43,497 bases of DNA from an uncultured Porphyromonadaceae bacterium (GTDB lineage: Bacteria > Bacteroidota > Bacteroidia > Bacteroidales > Barnesiellaceae_A), in the NCBI GenBank assembly GCA_900542255.1, contig UQMR01000013.1, forward strand, positions 1-43,497. The letters are read 5' to 3'. A model generated the notes under the pieces. It had not been told where the DNA came from and did not search any database. It saw only the letters and a program-made list of their open reading frames with translations. The first letter of the stretch is position 1; every line of letters starts with the position of its first letter. Positions 25,460 through 33,552 of this stretch are shown piece after piece. The position numbers were made by a program, and so were the translations under genes.

Positions 25460-26245
25460 TTATTGCTGGGTGATAAATTCCTTGGGAAGCAATATTTGCC
25501 TCATCGTAGCGGAGAATATCGCCGCCATACGCTGCTGGATATACGATGTCTCCCCGCGTTGCGGATGCCATCCGAAGGTCTTGCCATGCACGACTTGCGA
25601 GTCGGCGGTAAAGATGCGGCTGGGCTGCCCGCCGGTAACGGGGTGTTTCTGATTTTGAGAGAAACCTATCAACTTGTCGAACTCCACAACGGGCAATCCC
25701 CATTTCTCGGCCAGCTTGCGCACCGTAGTATTGAAAAGCGGACGGCCATCGTTCCAGTGCGTACACAATACGATGACGGCCGGCTTCCCGTAAGGCGAAC
25801 CGTAGTAACGCGACTCGGGATTGAAGCGAAGATTATAGCACTCCGTAATATAACGCTTTATCACATAGTCGTAGCAGGCCGCATAGTCAGAGTTGTCGAA
25901 GGGCAGGCGATAGTCGGTATAGTTCTCTTTGAGACTGTCTGAATAGAATACATCTTTCTCATGCACCTGCATGATGACAAAAGCATCTATCTGCTCAAAC
26001 TCTTCGGGTGTGTAGAGCGTACCGTCGGCCATGCGGTTGGCGGTATTGGCTATCGATTCGCCGCCGATGGCTCGATTGATGGCTTTGGCTCCCAATGCCC
26101 GGCACCCCATCTCGAACCATGTGTTGGAGGGCTCGGCAAAGGATGCTCCCGAAAGAAGAATTGTATATGCCTCTTGCGACTTTACAGGGGAGGCTAACAG
26201 CAATGCGCCGCACAGTAGAGCGGCAATAGAAGAAAAGTGTTTCAT
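25460..26245 (-). CDS. DUF5040-type SGNH-like secreted protein
   Basis: About 261 residues from the ATG at 26245, which is followed by a good signal peptide (ALLCGALLLASPVKSQ). The open frame runs back to 26494 but the extra part is not protein-like. The mature protein begins AYTILLSGASFAEPSN, where Ser35 sits where the GDS serine of SGNH hydrolases lies, followed by INRAIGGESIANTANR and VIVLCTHWND. The C-terminal region has HGKTFGWHPQRGETSYIQQRM with possible catalytic His residues. I recognise the pattern as the Bacteroidales DUF5040 group; the activity is not known to me. Its partner in the operon is a carbohydrate O-acetylesterase 12 bases downstream, which suggests another deacetylase on the same glycan. 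Confidence 0.78.
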   Translation of the reverse strand: MKHFSSIAALLCGALLLASPVKSQEAYTILLSGASFAEPSNTWFEMGCRALGAKAINRAIGGESIANTANRMADGTLYTPEEFEQIDAFVIMQVHEKDVFYSDSLKENYTDYRLPFDNSDYAACYDYVIKRYITECYNLRFNPESRYYGSPYGKPAVIVLCTHWNDGRPLFNTTVRKLAEKWGLPVVEFDKLIGFSQNQKHPVTGGQPSRIFTADSQVVHGKTFGWHPQRGETSYIQQRMAAIFSATMRQILLPKEFITQQ

Positions 26246-26463
26246 AATCTTTGATTTAATATTAAGGTTACTTATTTTACATATATACGTTCTACTCTTC
26301 ACAATATTGTATGAGCGTGTGCCCAATCGGATAATTTTACCACAGCCCTGCGAGAGAGATGAATGGCACCCCCCGTAAATACCGGCCCTGCCCACCGACA
26401 AAGACCCGAAGAAGAGATGTGATGAAATTTCTTTCATGATATGGGAACGAGCAGCAATGAGCG

Positions 26464-26495
26464 CAAAAATACCACGCCATGGGACGTGGCGCAAA
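26464..26495 (-). promoter_or_regulatory. Promoter of the DUF5040-sialate esterase operon with palindromic spacer
   Basis: On the minus strand, TTTG (26492-26495), 20 bases, then TATTTTTG (26464-26471). The spacer contains CCACG and CGTGG around CCATGGGA, an inverted repeat that could be an operator. The start of transcription would be near 26457. Confidence 0.65.
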
Positions 26496-26722
26496 TACTA
26501 TTTTATTCATTACTCACACTTTTGCATCGAGACATGTCGTATCGCCGAAATCAAAAGAAAAACGAATTTTCGGCATCGGCAAAAAGGGAAAATAGAGCAC
26601 AACAATATTTATACGACAAATTATAAAAATAACCTGCATAATATCAACAATTTACAAACCTTACTCTTTGAAAATTTGCATTATTTAATATGTAACTATC
26701 CATAACTTCTATTGCCGTAATA

Positions 26723-26730
26723 TATTTTTG
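26723..26730 (+). promoter_or_regulatory. -7 box of the outer-membrane protein gene
   Basis: The plus strand reads TATTTTTG, 25 bases before the start codon. No TTG lies at the right distance upstream, but the region is AT-rich. Confidence 0.5.
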
Positions 26731-26755
26731 TAATATAAAAAATACTTAAATCACA

Positions 26756-27541
26756 ATGAAAAAGTATATGATTATTCTTGCCGCTGCGTGCATAAGCATA
26801 AGCGGTGTACAAGCAGGGCTGCCGCAGTTAAGCGAGCGTCCGGCTTTTGCCAAAGGCGACATAGTTGCCAGCGTAGGTTTAGGGGTAGGCTCATTAGACG
26901 GCTCCACCACATTCGGCCAGCAACTCGGTATGGAATGGTGCGTCGCCGACGGGTGGATAGGCAAGCGTGCCTCTCTCGGCATAGGCTTCTCGATTGCCAA
27001 CTCGGCATTCGGAAAATACACCGACTTCAAATATGGCACCTACAATTACAGATATCCCATCTACGGTCCAAGCCTCAACTCAAACCGCGAAATATGGGAA
27101 ATCAAAAACTACGGTACTCGCGAAGGTATAGGCTCGGCCTGGTGCGACGTGACACAAGACAACCTCGCATTTTTGGCGACAGGCTCTTTCCACTTCCAGT
27201 TTATCGACCGGTTAGACACCTACGGCAGCGTAGGGCTTGGCCTCGGGCTCAATTTCAGATCCTTCCGTTACTATGGAGTAAGCGGCTTCGAATCGGAGAG
27301 CAACATGACGAGCGATTTCCGTCGCTGGTCATACAACGACCTCGACCACGTCGTATGGAGCGACGGCTCGCAAGACAAGAAAACCGGTGTATGCTTTGCC
27401 ATGTCGGTCTTGGTAGGTGCCCGCTATTACTTTACAGAGCATCTTGCAGCGAATGCCGAGCTGGGCATGATTGGCGGATGCCTTACACCAAACGGCACGG
27501 GCTGCACCATCCTGGGCTTTGGAATAAGCTATAAATTCTGA
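26756..27541 (+). CDS. Predicted outer-membrane beta-barrel protein
   Basis: A 261-residue protein with a signal peptide (MKKYMIILAAACISISGVQA, cleaved near residue 20). The mature part alternates polar and hydrophobic residues with many Gly, Tyr and Phe. Strand-like segments include GDIVASVGLGVG, RASLGIGFSIAN, YGSVGLGLGLNF, FAMSVLVGARYYF and the final LGFGISYKF. A C-terminal aromatic residue after a strand is typical of barrels inserted by BamA. About eight strands fit the size. I do not recognise a specific family or ligand. It has its own -7 box and terminator, so it is a single-gene unit. Confidence 0.75.
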   Translation: MKKYMIILAAACISISGVQAGLPQLSERPAFAKGDIVASVGLGVGSLDGSTTFGQQLGMEWCVADGWIGKRASLGIGFSIANSAFGKYTDFKYGTYNYRYPIYGPSLNSNREIWEIKNYGTREGIGSAWCDVTQDNLAFLATGSFHFQFIDRLDTYGSVGLGLGLNFRSFRYYGVSGFESESNMTSDFRRWSYNDLDHVVWSDGSQDKKTGVCFAMSVLVGARYYFTEHLAANAELGMIGGCLTPNGTGCTILGFGISYKF

Positions 27542-27574
27542 TACTACAAACATCCAACAATTATCATTACCAAC

Positions 27575-27608
27575 AAAGGGTGTATCGAAGACTCGGTACA
27601 CCCTTTTT
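27575..27608 (+). terminator. Terminator of the outer-membrane protein gene
   Basis: AAAGGGTGTA (27575-27584) and TACACCCTTT (27597-27606) form a perfect 10-bp stem with a 12-base loop, merging into a T run (TTTTT at 27604-27608). Confidence 0.85.
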
Positions 27609-27701
27609 ATATCATTGCGCCGTAAGTATGCCAGACTCTTTGGCCCATTAAACCCGCGGAGCGAAACTCCATGCCCCACCTCCTTGCCGCTACAAACGAC
27701 A

Positions 27702-27737
27702 GGAGGCTGTAACCGAATATCTTTCGGCACAGCCTCC
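27702..27737 (-). terminator. Hairpin after the 55-residue gene
   Basis: On the minus strand GGAGGCTGT (from 27737 down) pairs with ACAGCCTCC (ending 27702). Inside, CCGAA pairs with TTCGG around a short loop. The tail TGTCGTTTG is only mildly T-rich, so it is a probable terminator or mRNA 3' stabiliser for the sigma-factor unit. Confidence 0.6.
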
Positions 27738-27767
27738 CGAATGAGTGTAGAGGGAAAATATTGCAAA

Positions 27768-27935
27768 TCAATTAGCCACTAAGTTGCTAAGCTCGCCGCG
27801 CAACTGCGGTTCATACGTATAAGCCCGTGCAAACTGCCTGATAGCTTCTATCGTAGAGCGACGGGGACGCAGAGTTTCATCCTGCGTTTTGTTCCTCTCT
27901 TTTACAGTCGATACCGGGGTAGAGTTTTTCTTCAT
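27768..27935 (-). CDS. Conserved-looking 55-residue protein behind the ECF sigma factor
   Basis: An ATG at 27935 opens a 55-codon frame ending with TGA at 27768-27770. The product is basic and hydrophilic at the start (MKKNSTPVSTVKERNK), then has RPRRSTIEAIRQFARAYTYE, which reads as an amphipathic helix, and ends ELSNLVAN. There is no signal peptide or membrane span. The RSTIEAIRQFARAY segment looks like one I associate with small Bacteroidales proteins, but I cannot verify this. It lies 83 bases after the stop of the sigma factor on the same strand and is followed by a hairpin. Options are a small sigma-factor regulator or an independent protein. Function unknown. Confidence 0.7.
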   Translation of the reverse strand: MKKNSTPVSTVKERNKTQDETLRPRRSTIEAIRQFARAYTYEPQLRGELSNLVAN

Positions 27936-28018
27936 AGGCGTGTTGCGTTATCAATTACATATATATAACGCATCGGCCCGATTTTTTATTATACACTACC
28001 ACGATTTTTTTGCGCCCG

Positions 28019-28609
28019 TCAGAGTGTAAGCACAATATTATACTGCTCTGCCATACGGCGAATATTGAGAATGGCATACCGCATACGTCCCAGGGCCGTA
28101 TTGATGCTGACATTCGTAACATCGGCTATCTCTTTGAAGCTGAGATTTTTGTAATATCTCAACTTGACAACTTCGCGCTGATTGTCGGGCAAAGCCTCTA
28201 CCAGCCTGCGAATGTCGCTATTGATTTGCGATTGTATGATATGGTCCTCTATATTACCTTCGCTCAGCTCCTTGCGGTTGAAGATATCAAGCGTTTCATC
28301 TTCATTGCTGATGTTGTTCTCTATCTTCTCCTGACGGTAGCTGTCTATAATAAGATTGTGTGCAATACGCGATATCCACGAAGAGAACTTGCCATTGCCG
28401 GTATATCTGCCTTGACGTATCGTCATGATAGCCTTCACGAAAGTCTCCTGAAAAATATCGTCGGCCTTGTCGCGGTCTTTAATGATATAATATATATAGG
28501 AATAGATTTTCGATTCGTGCCGTTTCAGCAACACATCAAAGGCCTCATTATTTCCATCTGCATACCGGCAAACCAATTCATCGTCGGTATAAGCTGATAA
28601 GTTGTTCAT
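28019..28609 (-). CDS. ECF-type RNA polymerase sigma factor (sigma-70 family)
   Basis: A 196-residue protein with the two domains of group 4 sigma factors. Sigma2 lies at about residues 10-95 (FDVLLKRHESKIYSYIYYII, then DIFQETFVKAIMTI and GKFSSWISRIAHNLIIDSYRQ). Sigma4 lies at about 130-185 with the helix-turn-helix in LRYYKNLSFKEIADVTNVSINTALGRMRYA. A linker of about 30 acidic residues lies between. No membrane anti-sigma factor (FecR type) or SusC/SusD genes are adjacent, unlike most Bacteroidetes ECF genes. The only partner is the 55-residue gene downstream. The regulon is unknown; a stress role by similarity to lone ECF factors is a guess. Confidence 0.92.
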   Translation of the reverse strand: MNNLSAYTDDELVCRYADGNNEAFDVLLKRHESKIYSYIYYIIKDRDKADDIFQETFVKAIMTIRQGRYTGNGKFSSWISRIAHNLIIDSYRQEKIENNISNEDETLDIFNRKELSEGNIEDHIIQSQINSDIRRLVEALPDNQREVVKLRYYKNLSFKEIADVTNVSINTALGRMRYAILNIRRMAEQYNIVLTL

Positions 28610-29085
28610 TTACTCTACTGTTTTGCGTTTAATAAGAGTAATTTTGCTCAATAGGCCTTCGATTTTATAGTTATTAATATAAATAGGTGTAAGGATAATT
28701 TCATTGCAAATAAAGTCTTTTTTTTGAACATACGGAAATAATCGCAAGTCAAAATAGACAATGCCATCTATATTTAACCGTTTTAACACAATAGCTATAA
28801 CACTTTTCACACAATATCTATATCCTCGGGAGCAACTGCACCTTTTACTTACCGGCGATACTGCATCTTTTTACGGGGACAAGTTAGCCCCCTATTCCAA
28901 TAAATACAACACAAACACCCTCTGCTGAACTGAGAACGCTCAATAACGGCGCTTACCCCTCCCCTCACAAAAAAGCATGCGACTGGGAGGATAAAGAGTG
29001 TCGGCGGAAAGCGTATCACTTTTCCGCCGACACTATCCATATCGCGACAGCTGCTCCTATATGGAGCACGCCTCTATAAGAGGCA
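28610..29085. other. Intergenic region upstream of the sigma factor
   Basis: The 476 bases contain the serS terminator (28990-29034) and a long AT-rich stretch in front of the sigma factor. A 66-codon minus-strand frame (28610-28810) abuts the sigma start but is AT-driven and lacks protein features. No TAnnTTTG box is found before the sigma gene, so it may use another sigma factor or its own. Confidence 0.55.
28990..29034 (-). terminator. Terminator at the end of the division/cell-wall operon, after serS
   Basis: AGTGTCGGCGGAAA (28997-29010) and TTTCCGCCGACACT (29021-29034) form a perfect 14-bp stem with a 10-base loop. On the minus strand only CTTTATCC follows, so the T tract is weak. It lies 51 bases after the serS stop. 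Confidence 0.7.
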
Positions 29086-30357
29086 TCAGTCTATCATATC
29101 GAAGCCTGTATAGGGCACGAGAGCCTTAGGAATGCGTATACCTTGCGGTGTCTGATTATTTTCGAGCAACGCCGCTACGATGCGAGGCAAGGCAAGCGCA
29201 CTACCGTTGAGTGTATGACAAAGGTGCATCTTTTTGTCGGCTCCACGATAGCGACAGTGCAAACGGTTGGCTTGATAGCTCTCGAAGTTCGACACCGAGC
29301 TTACTTCGAGCCAACGTTTCTGTGCAGCCGAGAAGACCTCAAAGTCGAACGTTATCGCCGAGGTGAAGCTCATGTCGCCGCCACAGAGGCGCAATATATG
29401 CCATGGCAGTTCGAGAGCCTCTACAAGACTCTGCACATGGGCTTTCATCTCTTCCAGAGCCTCATACGAATGGTCGGGATGCTGTATTTGTACAATCTCC
29501 ACTTTGTCAAACTGGTGCAGGCGGTTCAATCCACGCACATCCTTGCCATAAGAGCCCGCTTCGCGACGGAAGCATGCCGAGTATGCCGTATTTTTAACAG
29601 GCAGCTCACTCTCTTCAAAAATCACATCGCGATAAAGGTTCGTCACCGGCACTTCGGCAGTAGGTATCAGATAAAGGTTATCTGCCGTACAGCAATACAT
29701 CTGCCCCTCTTTATCGGGCAACTGTCCTGTGCCTATACCCGATGCCTCATTGACAACGTAGGGCGGCTGTATTTCGAGGTAACCGGCCTCGCGTGCGCGG
29801 TCTAAGAAGAACGAGATAAGAGCACGCTGCAAACGGGCGCCTTTGCCCTTGTACACCGGGAATCCGGCTCCCGTAATCTTCACGCCCAGCTCAAAATCTA
29901 TCAGGTCATATTTCTTGGCCAACTCCCAGTGCGGCAGTGCATCGTCCGGAAGCTCGGGTATCACGCCGCCGGTTTTCTCTACAATATTGTCGGCGGCCGT
30001 CGTCCCCTCGGGCACGGCGGCGCACGGGAGGTTGGGTATGGTAAGCAGAATCTCCGTAATCTCCTTTTCGGCCGATGTCATGGCCTCCTCTATGGCTATA
30101 TTGCCGGCTTTCAGCTCGGCAACGCGGCTCTTTATGCCCTCGGCCTCCTCTTTCTTTCCCTCTTTCATGAGGCGGCCTACCTCGGCCGACAATTTCTTCA
30201 AATCCGAGAGACGGGCATCGAGCTCTACCTGCGAGGCTCTGCGCGTCTTATCGAGAGTAATGATACGTTCTATCTTCTCACGCCCGTCGAAGTGCTTTAC
30301 GGCCAAACGGGCTATCACCTCCTCGGGATTGTTTTTTATTGTAGCAAGTGTAAGCAT
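29086..30357 (-). CDS. serS: Serine--tRNA ligase
   Basis: A 423-residue class II aminoacyl-tRNA synthetase that charges tRNA-Ser and tRNA-Sec-type acceptors with serine in the cytosol. The N-terminal arm (about residues 25-105) is the long charged coiled coil that grips the tRNA. The core has the family strings FPVYKGKGARLQRALISFFL, the TAEVPVTNLYRD block, FRREAGSYGKDVRGLNRLHQF (motif 2) and the C-terminal NGSALALPRIVAALLENNQT (motif 3). The length is normal. The start has an AGGAGA sequence 6 bases upstream of the ATG. It lies 21 bases after the YqeY-family gene and is the last gene of the long operon. Confidence 0.97.
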   Translation of the reverse strand: MLTLATIKNNPEEVIARLAVKHFDGREKIERIITLDKTRRASQVELDARLSDLKKLSAEVGRLMKEGKKEEAEGIKSRVAELKAGNIAIEEAMTSAEKEITEILLTIPNLPCAAVPEGTTAADNIVEKTGGVIPELPDDALPHWELAKKYDLIDFELGVKITGAGFPVYKGKGARLQRALISFFLDRAREAGYLEIQPPYVVNEASGIGTGQLPDKEGQMYCCTADNLYLIPTAEVPVTNLYRDVIFEESELPVKNTAYSACFRREAGSYGKDVRGLNRLHQFDKVEIVQIQHPDHSYEALEEMKAHVQSLVEALELPWHILRLCGGDMSFTSAITFDFEVFSAAQKRWLEVSSVSNFESYQANRLHCRYRGADKKMHLCHTLNGSALALPRIVAALLENNQTPQGIRIPKALVPYTGFDMID

Positions 30358-30378
30358 TTTCTTTTCTCCTATATACGA

Positions 30379-30828
30379 TTAAGCAAGCAGTTCCTTTACT
30401 TTGGCCGAGATGGCACGGCCCTCGGCACGTCCGGCAAGGCGTTTCGAGGCAACACCCATTACCTTGCCCATCTCTTGGGGCGATGAGGCACCTACCTCGG
30501 CAATAATTTGGCGCAACTCGGCTTCGAGTTCGGCATCAGAGAGTTGTTTGGGCAAGTACTCCTCTATGATAGCAGCCTCGGCAAGCTCGTTTTGGGCAAG
30601 GTCCTCGCGATTTTGTCCGGCATAAATCTCGGCACTCTCCTTGCGCTGCTTCACCATTTTGGCAAGAATTTTCAAAGCCGCGTCGTCGTGCAATTCCCCA
30701 TCGGAGCCCTTCGCGGTTTTAGCTTCGATAAACTCTTTTTTTATCCCGCGTAAGGCTTCGAGCCTTACTTTGTCTTTGGCCAGCATGGCACTTTTTATGT
30801 CATTGCTGATAGTATCGAACAAACTCAT
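30379..30828 (-). CDS. GatB/YqeY domain-containing protein
   Basis: A 149-residue cytosolic protein of the YqeY family. It starts MSLFDTISNDIKSAMLAKDK and contains LEALRGIKKEFIEAKTAKG, IEEYLPKQLSDAEL and the C-terminal GKVMGVASKRLAGRAEG. The family shares the C-terminal tRNA-binding domain of GatB; its own job is not settled, though a link to tRNA or amidotransferases is suggested. It follows ftsZ by 20 bases and precedes serS by 21, so it belongs to the same operon. The position after ftsZ is common in this phylum as far as I recall. Confidence 0.93.
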   Translation of the reverse strand: MSLFDTISNDIKSAMLAKDKVRLEALRGIKKEFIEAKTAKGSDGELHDDAALKILAKMVKQRKESAEIYAGQNREDLAQNELAEAAIIEEYLPKQLSDAELEAELRQIIAEVGASSPQEMGKVMGVASKRLAGRAEGRAISAKVKELLA

Positions 30829-30848
30829 AACTGTGAAATTAACAATCT

Positions 30849-32207
30849 TTATTCACCAAAATTTATAGTATCGTTTTTGAGGTTGCCCTGTTGTTGTCCG
30901 GCAACGGGTTTTTCACCGGCTTTGGCAAAACGTTGCTTGAAATCGGTAGAGCGGTTATAGGTAGGCTCTTTGTCAAACATCTCGAGCTGTGCGTCATTAT
31001 CCATCTGCTCGCGTGTCAGCAAAACGATTTGCAGGCGTTTGCGCTCCATATCGCGCACTGCATCAGAGCCATATACAGCCTCTATATCCGAGCCGTCCAC
31101 CTCGGCAGGCTTATTGGCGCCTTCGCCATCGGCGGCTTTCTTCGCAGGGTTCTTCACATCGAGGACATCGGTAGCGTCGAAGCCCGATGCCAGAATTGAT
31201 ATCTTCATCTTCTTGCCCAGGCCCTCTTCGAGGTAGATACCCGTAATCACATCGGGGGCATTGACGAATTTAGAGGTAAACGCCTTCAACTCGTCGCTCT
31301 CTGCAAGCGTCATCTGCTCTTCGTCATTGGGCGAGAGGTATAGCACCACCAAGAGTCTCCTCGACGTGTATATGTCGGCATTACGCAACAACGGCGAACG
31401 GATGGCGTCGTCGATAGCGCTGGTAACGCGCGTCGGGCCCTCGCCATAGCCGGTACTGATAATGGCCGTACCGCCATTGAGAAGCGTGGTGCGCACATCC
31501 TTGAAGTCGCAGTTGGTATACCCCTCCTTGACGATAATCTCAATGATGCTGCCGGCTGCTGTCGCCAACACATTGTCGGCCTTAGAGAAGGCATTCATAA
31601 AGGTAAGGGTGGGATATATCTCGCGCAAGCGCTCGTTGTTGATGACCAGAAGCGCATCGACATGCTTGCGCATCTCTTCGATATACGACAAGGCTTTCTT
31701 TATCTTGGGCAAGCCTTCGAAGAGGAAGGGTACGGTAACGATACCTACCGTAAGGATACCCATCTCTTTGGCCACACGGGCAATGACAGGTGTTGCACCC
31801 GTACCCGTACCGCCTCCCATACCGGCCGTTATAAAGACCATATTGGGTTGGGGAGCTGCCGACAAGAGCGCCTTTATATCTTCGATACTCTCCTCGGCGG
31901 CCGCCCTGGCCACCTCGGGAACATTTCCGGCTCCCCCTCCCTTCGTGACAGTGGGACCCAGCAACAACTTGATGGGCACGCCCGATTTTTCGAGCGCCTG
32001 GGCATCGGTATTGCACACGACATATCGTACGCAATCTATGCTGCCCATGTTATACATATATTTCACGGCATTACCGCCGCCGCCACCTACACCTATAATC
32101 ATCATTTCGGTGTGGTCGCCATTTTCCGCATTCTCGGGCTTCGGTGTACCTTCTATTATACTGGCAAAAGGAGCCAAGTTCTTTACATCATTATTGTCGA
32201 TTATCAT
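30849..32207 (-). CDS. ftsZ: Cell division protein FtsZ
   Basis: A 452-residue tubulin-like GTPase that polymerises into the Z ring. The N-terminal extension (about residues 1-33) precedes MMIIGVGGGGGNAVKYMY. The tubulin signature GMGGGTGTGATPVIA is intact, as is the T7-loop region NCDFKDVRTTLL. The GTPase and C-terminal domains end near residue 345. A variable linker (Ala, Asp and Lys rich) runs to about 385. The tail includes RKRLQIVLLTREQMD and ends NDTINFGE, unlike the E. coli FtsA/ZipA-binding peptide. ftsA lies 24 bases upstream. The extended tail is in line with other Bacteroidetes FtsZ proteins. Confidence 0.98.
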   Translation of the reverse strand: MIIDNNDVKNLAPFASIIEGTPKPENAENGDHTEMMIIGVGGGGGNAVKYMYNMGSIDCVRYVVCNTDAQALEKSGVPIKLLLGPTVTKGGGAGNVPEVARAAAEESIEDIKALLSAAPQPNMVFITAGMGGGTGTGATPVIARVAKEMGILTVGIVTVPFLFEGLPKIKKALSYIEEMRKHVDALLVINNERLREIYPTLTFMNAFSKADNVLATAAGSIIEIIVKEGYTNCDFKDVRTTLLNGGTAIISTGYGEGPTRVTSAIDDAIRSPLLRNADIYTSRRLLVVLYLSPNDEEQMTLAESDELKAFTSKFVNAPDVITGIYLEEGLGKKMKISILASGFDATDVLDVKNPAKKAADGEGANKPAEVDGSDIEAVYGSDAVRDMERKRLQIVLLTREQMDNDAQLEMFDKEPTYNRSTDFKQRFAKAGEKPVAGQQQGNLKNDTINFGE

Positions 32208-32231
32208 AGCTTTATCTTTTTCCGGTATTTT

Positions 32232-33548
32232 CTAATCTTCATTTTTTTCTTCCTCGGTCTCACCCTCGTTGATAAACTTGGTGAATCTTTTACGCACCCT
32301 TTTCAACCAGCCATCCTTCTGAGCCGACTCTTCACCGGGCTCTTCTACCGGAATATTCTGCTCTTCTACGGGGTCTTCATCTTCGGGGAATACCGGGGGC
32401 GGAGTTTCGGTACAGATACCATTTACAGCATACAACAACCCGACGGCCTGCAAGTAGTCATTGACCCGGGCATATTCCTTATTTGCGACTTGTATCTCTT
32501 TGCTCAATGTGGCAAATCGAGCTTTCATACCAATACGCTCTTCCAGAAGCTCCATCCAGCCACGCATCTTGGCAGCACCGCCCACGACAACGGCTCCTGC
32601 CGAGAGGTCTTTACGCGAAAGGCCGGCACGCTTTATCTGCTCCTCGATATTTGCCATAATCTCCTCCGAACGGGCTTCTACTACCGACGAGAGTTTGGCA
32701 AGGTCTATCTCTACCATACCGTCGCCCTCAAATTTGAGGCGGACATTATTTTCGCTCTTGAAACCTTTTGCCATACCCGAGGCTATTTTCAAATGCTCGG
32801 CCTCGCTATCTATCAGATTCAGGCTCGCAATGTCACGTGTGATATTTCTGCCGCCCATCGGGAGCGTTTCGAGCCATACAAGTGCATTGTTTTTATAGAT
32901 AGAGACCGTCGTCGTCTCCGCTCCGAAGTCGACAAGAAGACAGCCCAGCGTACGCTCTTCGCTCGTAAGCACCACATCGGCAGTGGCCAACGCCGAGGGG
33001 ATATAATCTACGATATTCAGTTTCAGCCGCTCTGCGATACTGCGCACGATGTTCCGCCTCAATACCGGTTTGGCCGTAACCACCTTGTAATGCGCCTCTA
33101 TGCTGGTACCCGTCGTACCGATAGGGTTTTCAACAGCACGCCCGTCTACGATATACTTAACAGGCACAATGGCCAGCACATCGGTTGCCGAAGAGATAAG
33201 CGAACGGCACTCTTCCTTCAATTTCAGTATATGGGTTTCATTGATAATGCTATCCTCATGGAAAGTCTTGGATGTCGTTTTATCTTCGGCAAAAGCCGAC
33301 ACACCGCCGATTCCCACATAGGTCCTTATGATTTTGGCCGGCGCCAACCGGTTTTCGAGCTTTGTTTTCAACCTTTTTACATACGAATATACATCTTCGA
33401 TATTCTGTACGCAGCCACGTTTTATAATGTTTGTGACATTTTCTTCCTCTATCGCTTCCACGGTAAGTTTCCCTTCACCGTTGCGCGAGCCCGCAATGGC
33501 TACTATCTTGGAACTTCCCAACTCAATTGCTATCGTATATCCTTTCAT
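32232..33548 (-). CDS. ftsA: Cell division protein FtsA
   Basis: A 438-residue actin-like ATPase that tethers FtsZ to the inner membrane. It starts YTIAIELGSSKIVAIAGS, the phosphate-1 block. The 1C domain (about residues 85-165) has RTYVGIGGVSAF. LLVDFGAETTTVSIY is the second phosphate block, and GAVVVGGAAKMRGW is the adenosine block. After about residue 380 comes an acidic, Pro-rich linker (FPEDEDPVEEQNIP) and then a basic amphipathic helix (WLKRVRKRFTKFIN) followed by an acidic end. In E. coli the membrane helix is the very C-terminus; here 10 or so acidic residues follow it. Four bases separate it from ftsQ. Confidence 0.96.
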   Translation of the reverse strand: MKGYTIAIELGSSKIVAIAGSRNGEGKLTVEAIEEENVTNIIKRGCVQNIEDVYSYVKRLKTKLENRLAPAKIIRTYVGIGGVSAFAEDKTTSKTFHEDSIINETHILKLKEECRSLISSATDVLAIVPVKYIVDGRAVENPIGTTGTSIEAHYKVVTAKPVLRRNIVRSIAERLKLNIVDYIPSALATADVVLTSEERTLGCLLVDFGAETTTVSIYKNNALVWLETLPMGGRNITRDIASLNLIDSEAEHLKIASGMAKGFKSENNVRLKFEGDGMVEIDLAKLSSVVEARSEEIMANIEEQIKRAGLSRKDLSAGAVVVGGAAKMRGWMELLEERIGMKARFATLSKEIQVANKEYARVNDYLQAVGLLYAVNGICTETPPPVFPEDEDPVEEQNIPVEEPGEESAQKDGWLKRVRKRFTKFINEGETEEEKNED

Positions 33549-33552
33549 GATG

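Larger units (their letters stand above)
26246..26755. other. Divergent intergenic region, 510 bases
   Basis: It holds a full minus-strand promoter (26464-26495) with an inverted repeat in its spacer, a leader of about 210 bases for the DUF5040 operon with a palindrome ACAATATTGT at 26301-26310, and a plus-strand -7 box at 26723-26730. From 26600 to 26755 it is very AT-rich. I find no gene in it. Confidence 0.6.

Noticed and set aside
26330..26440. TPP-like riboswitch (GGGGGGTGCC on the minus strand)
   Set aside because: The CTGAGA and the second-half signature (CTGATCTGG type) are absent.
26245..26494. Longer N-terminus for the DUF5040 protein
   Set aside because: The extension is not protein-like, overlaps the promoter, and would bury the signal peptide that begins at 26245.
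28610..28810. A 66-codon minus-strand frame abutting the sigma factor start
   Set aside because: The composition follows the local AT-rich DNA, there is no start signal, and the segment looks like a leader region.
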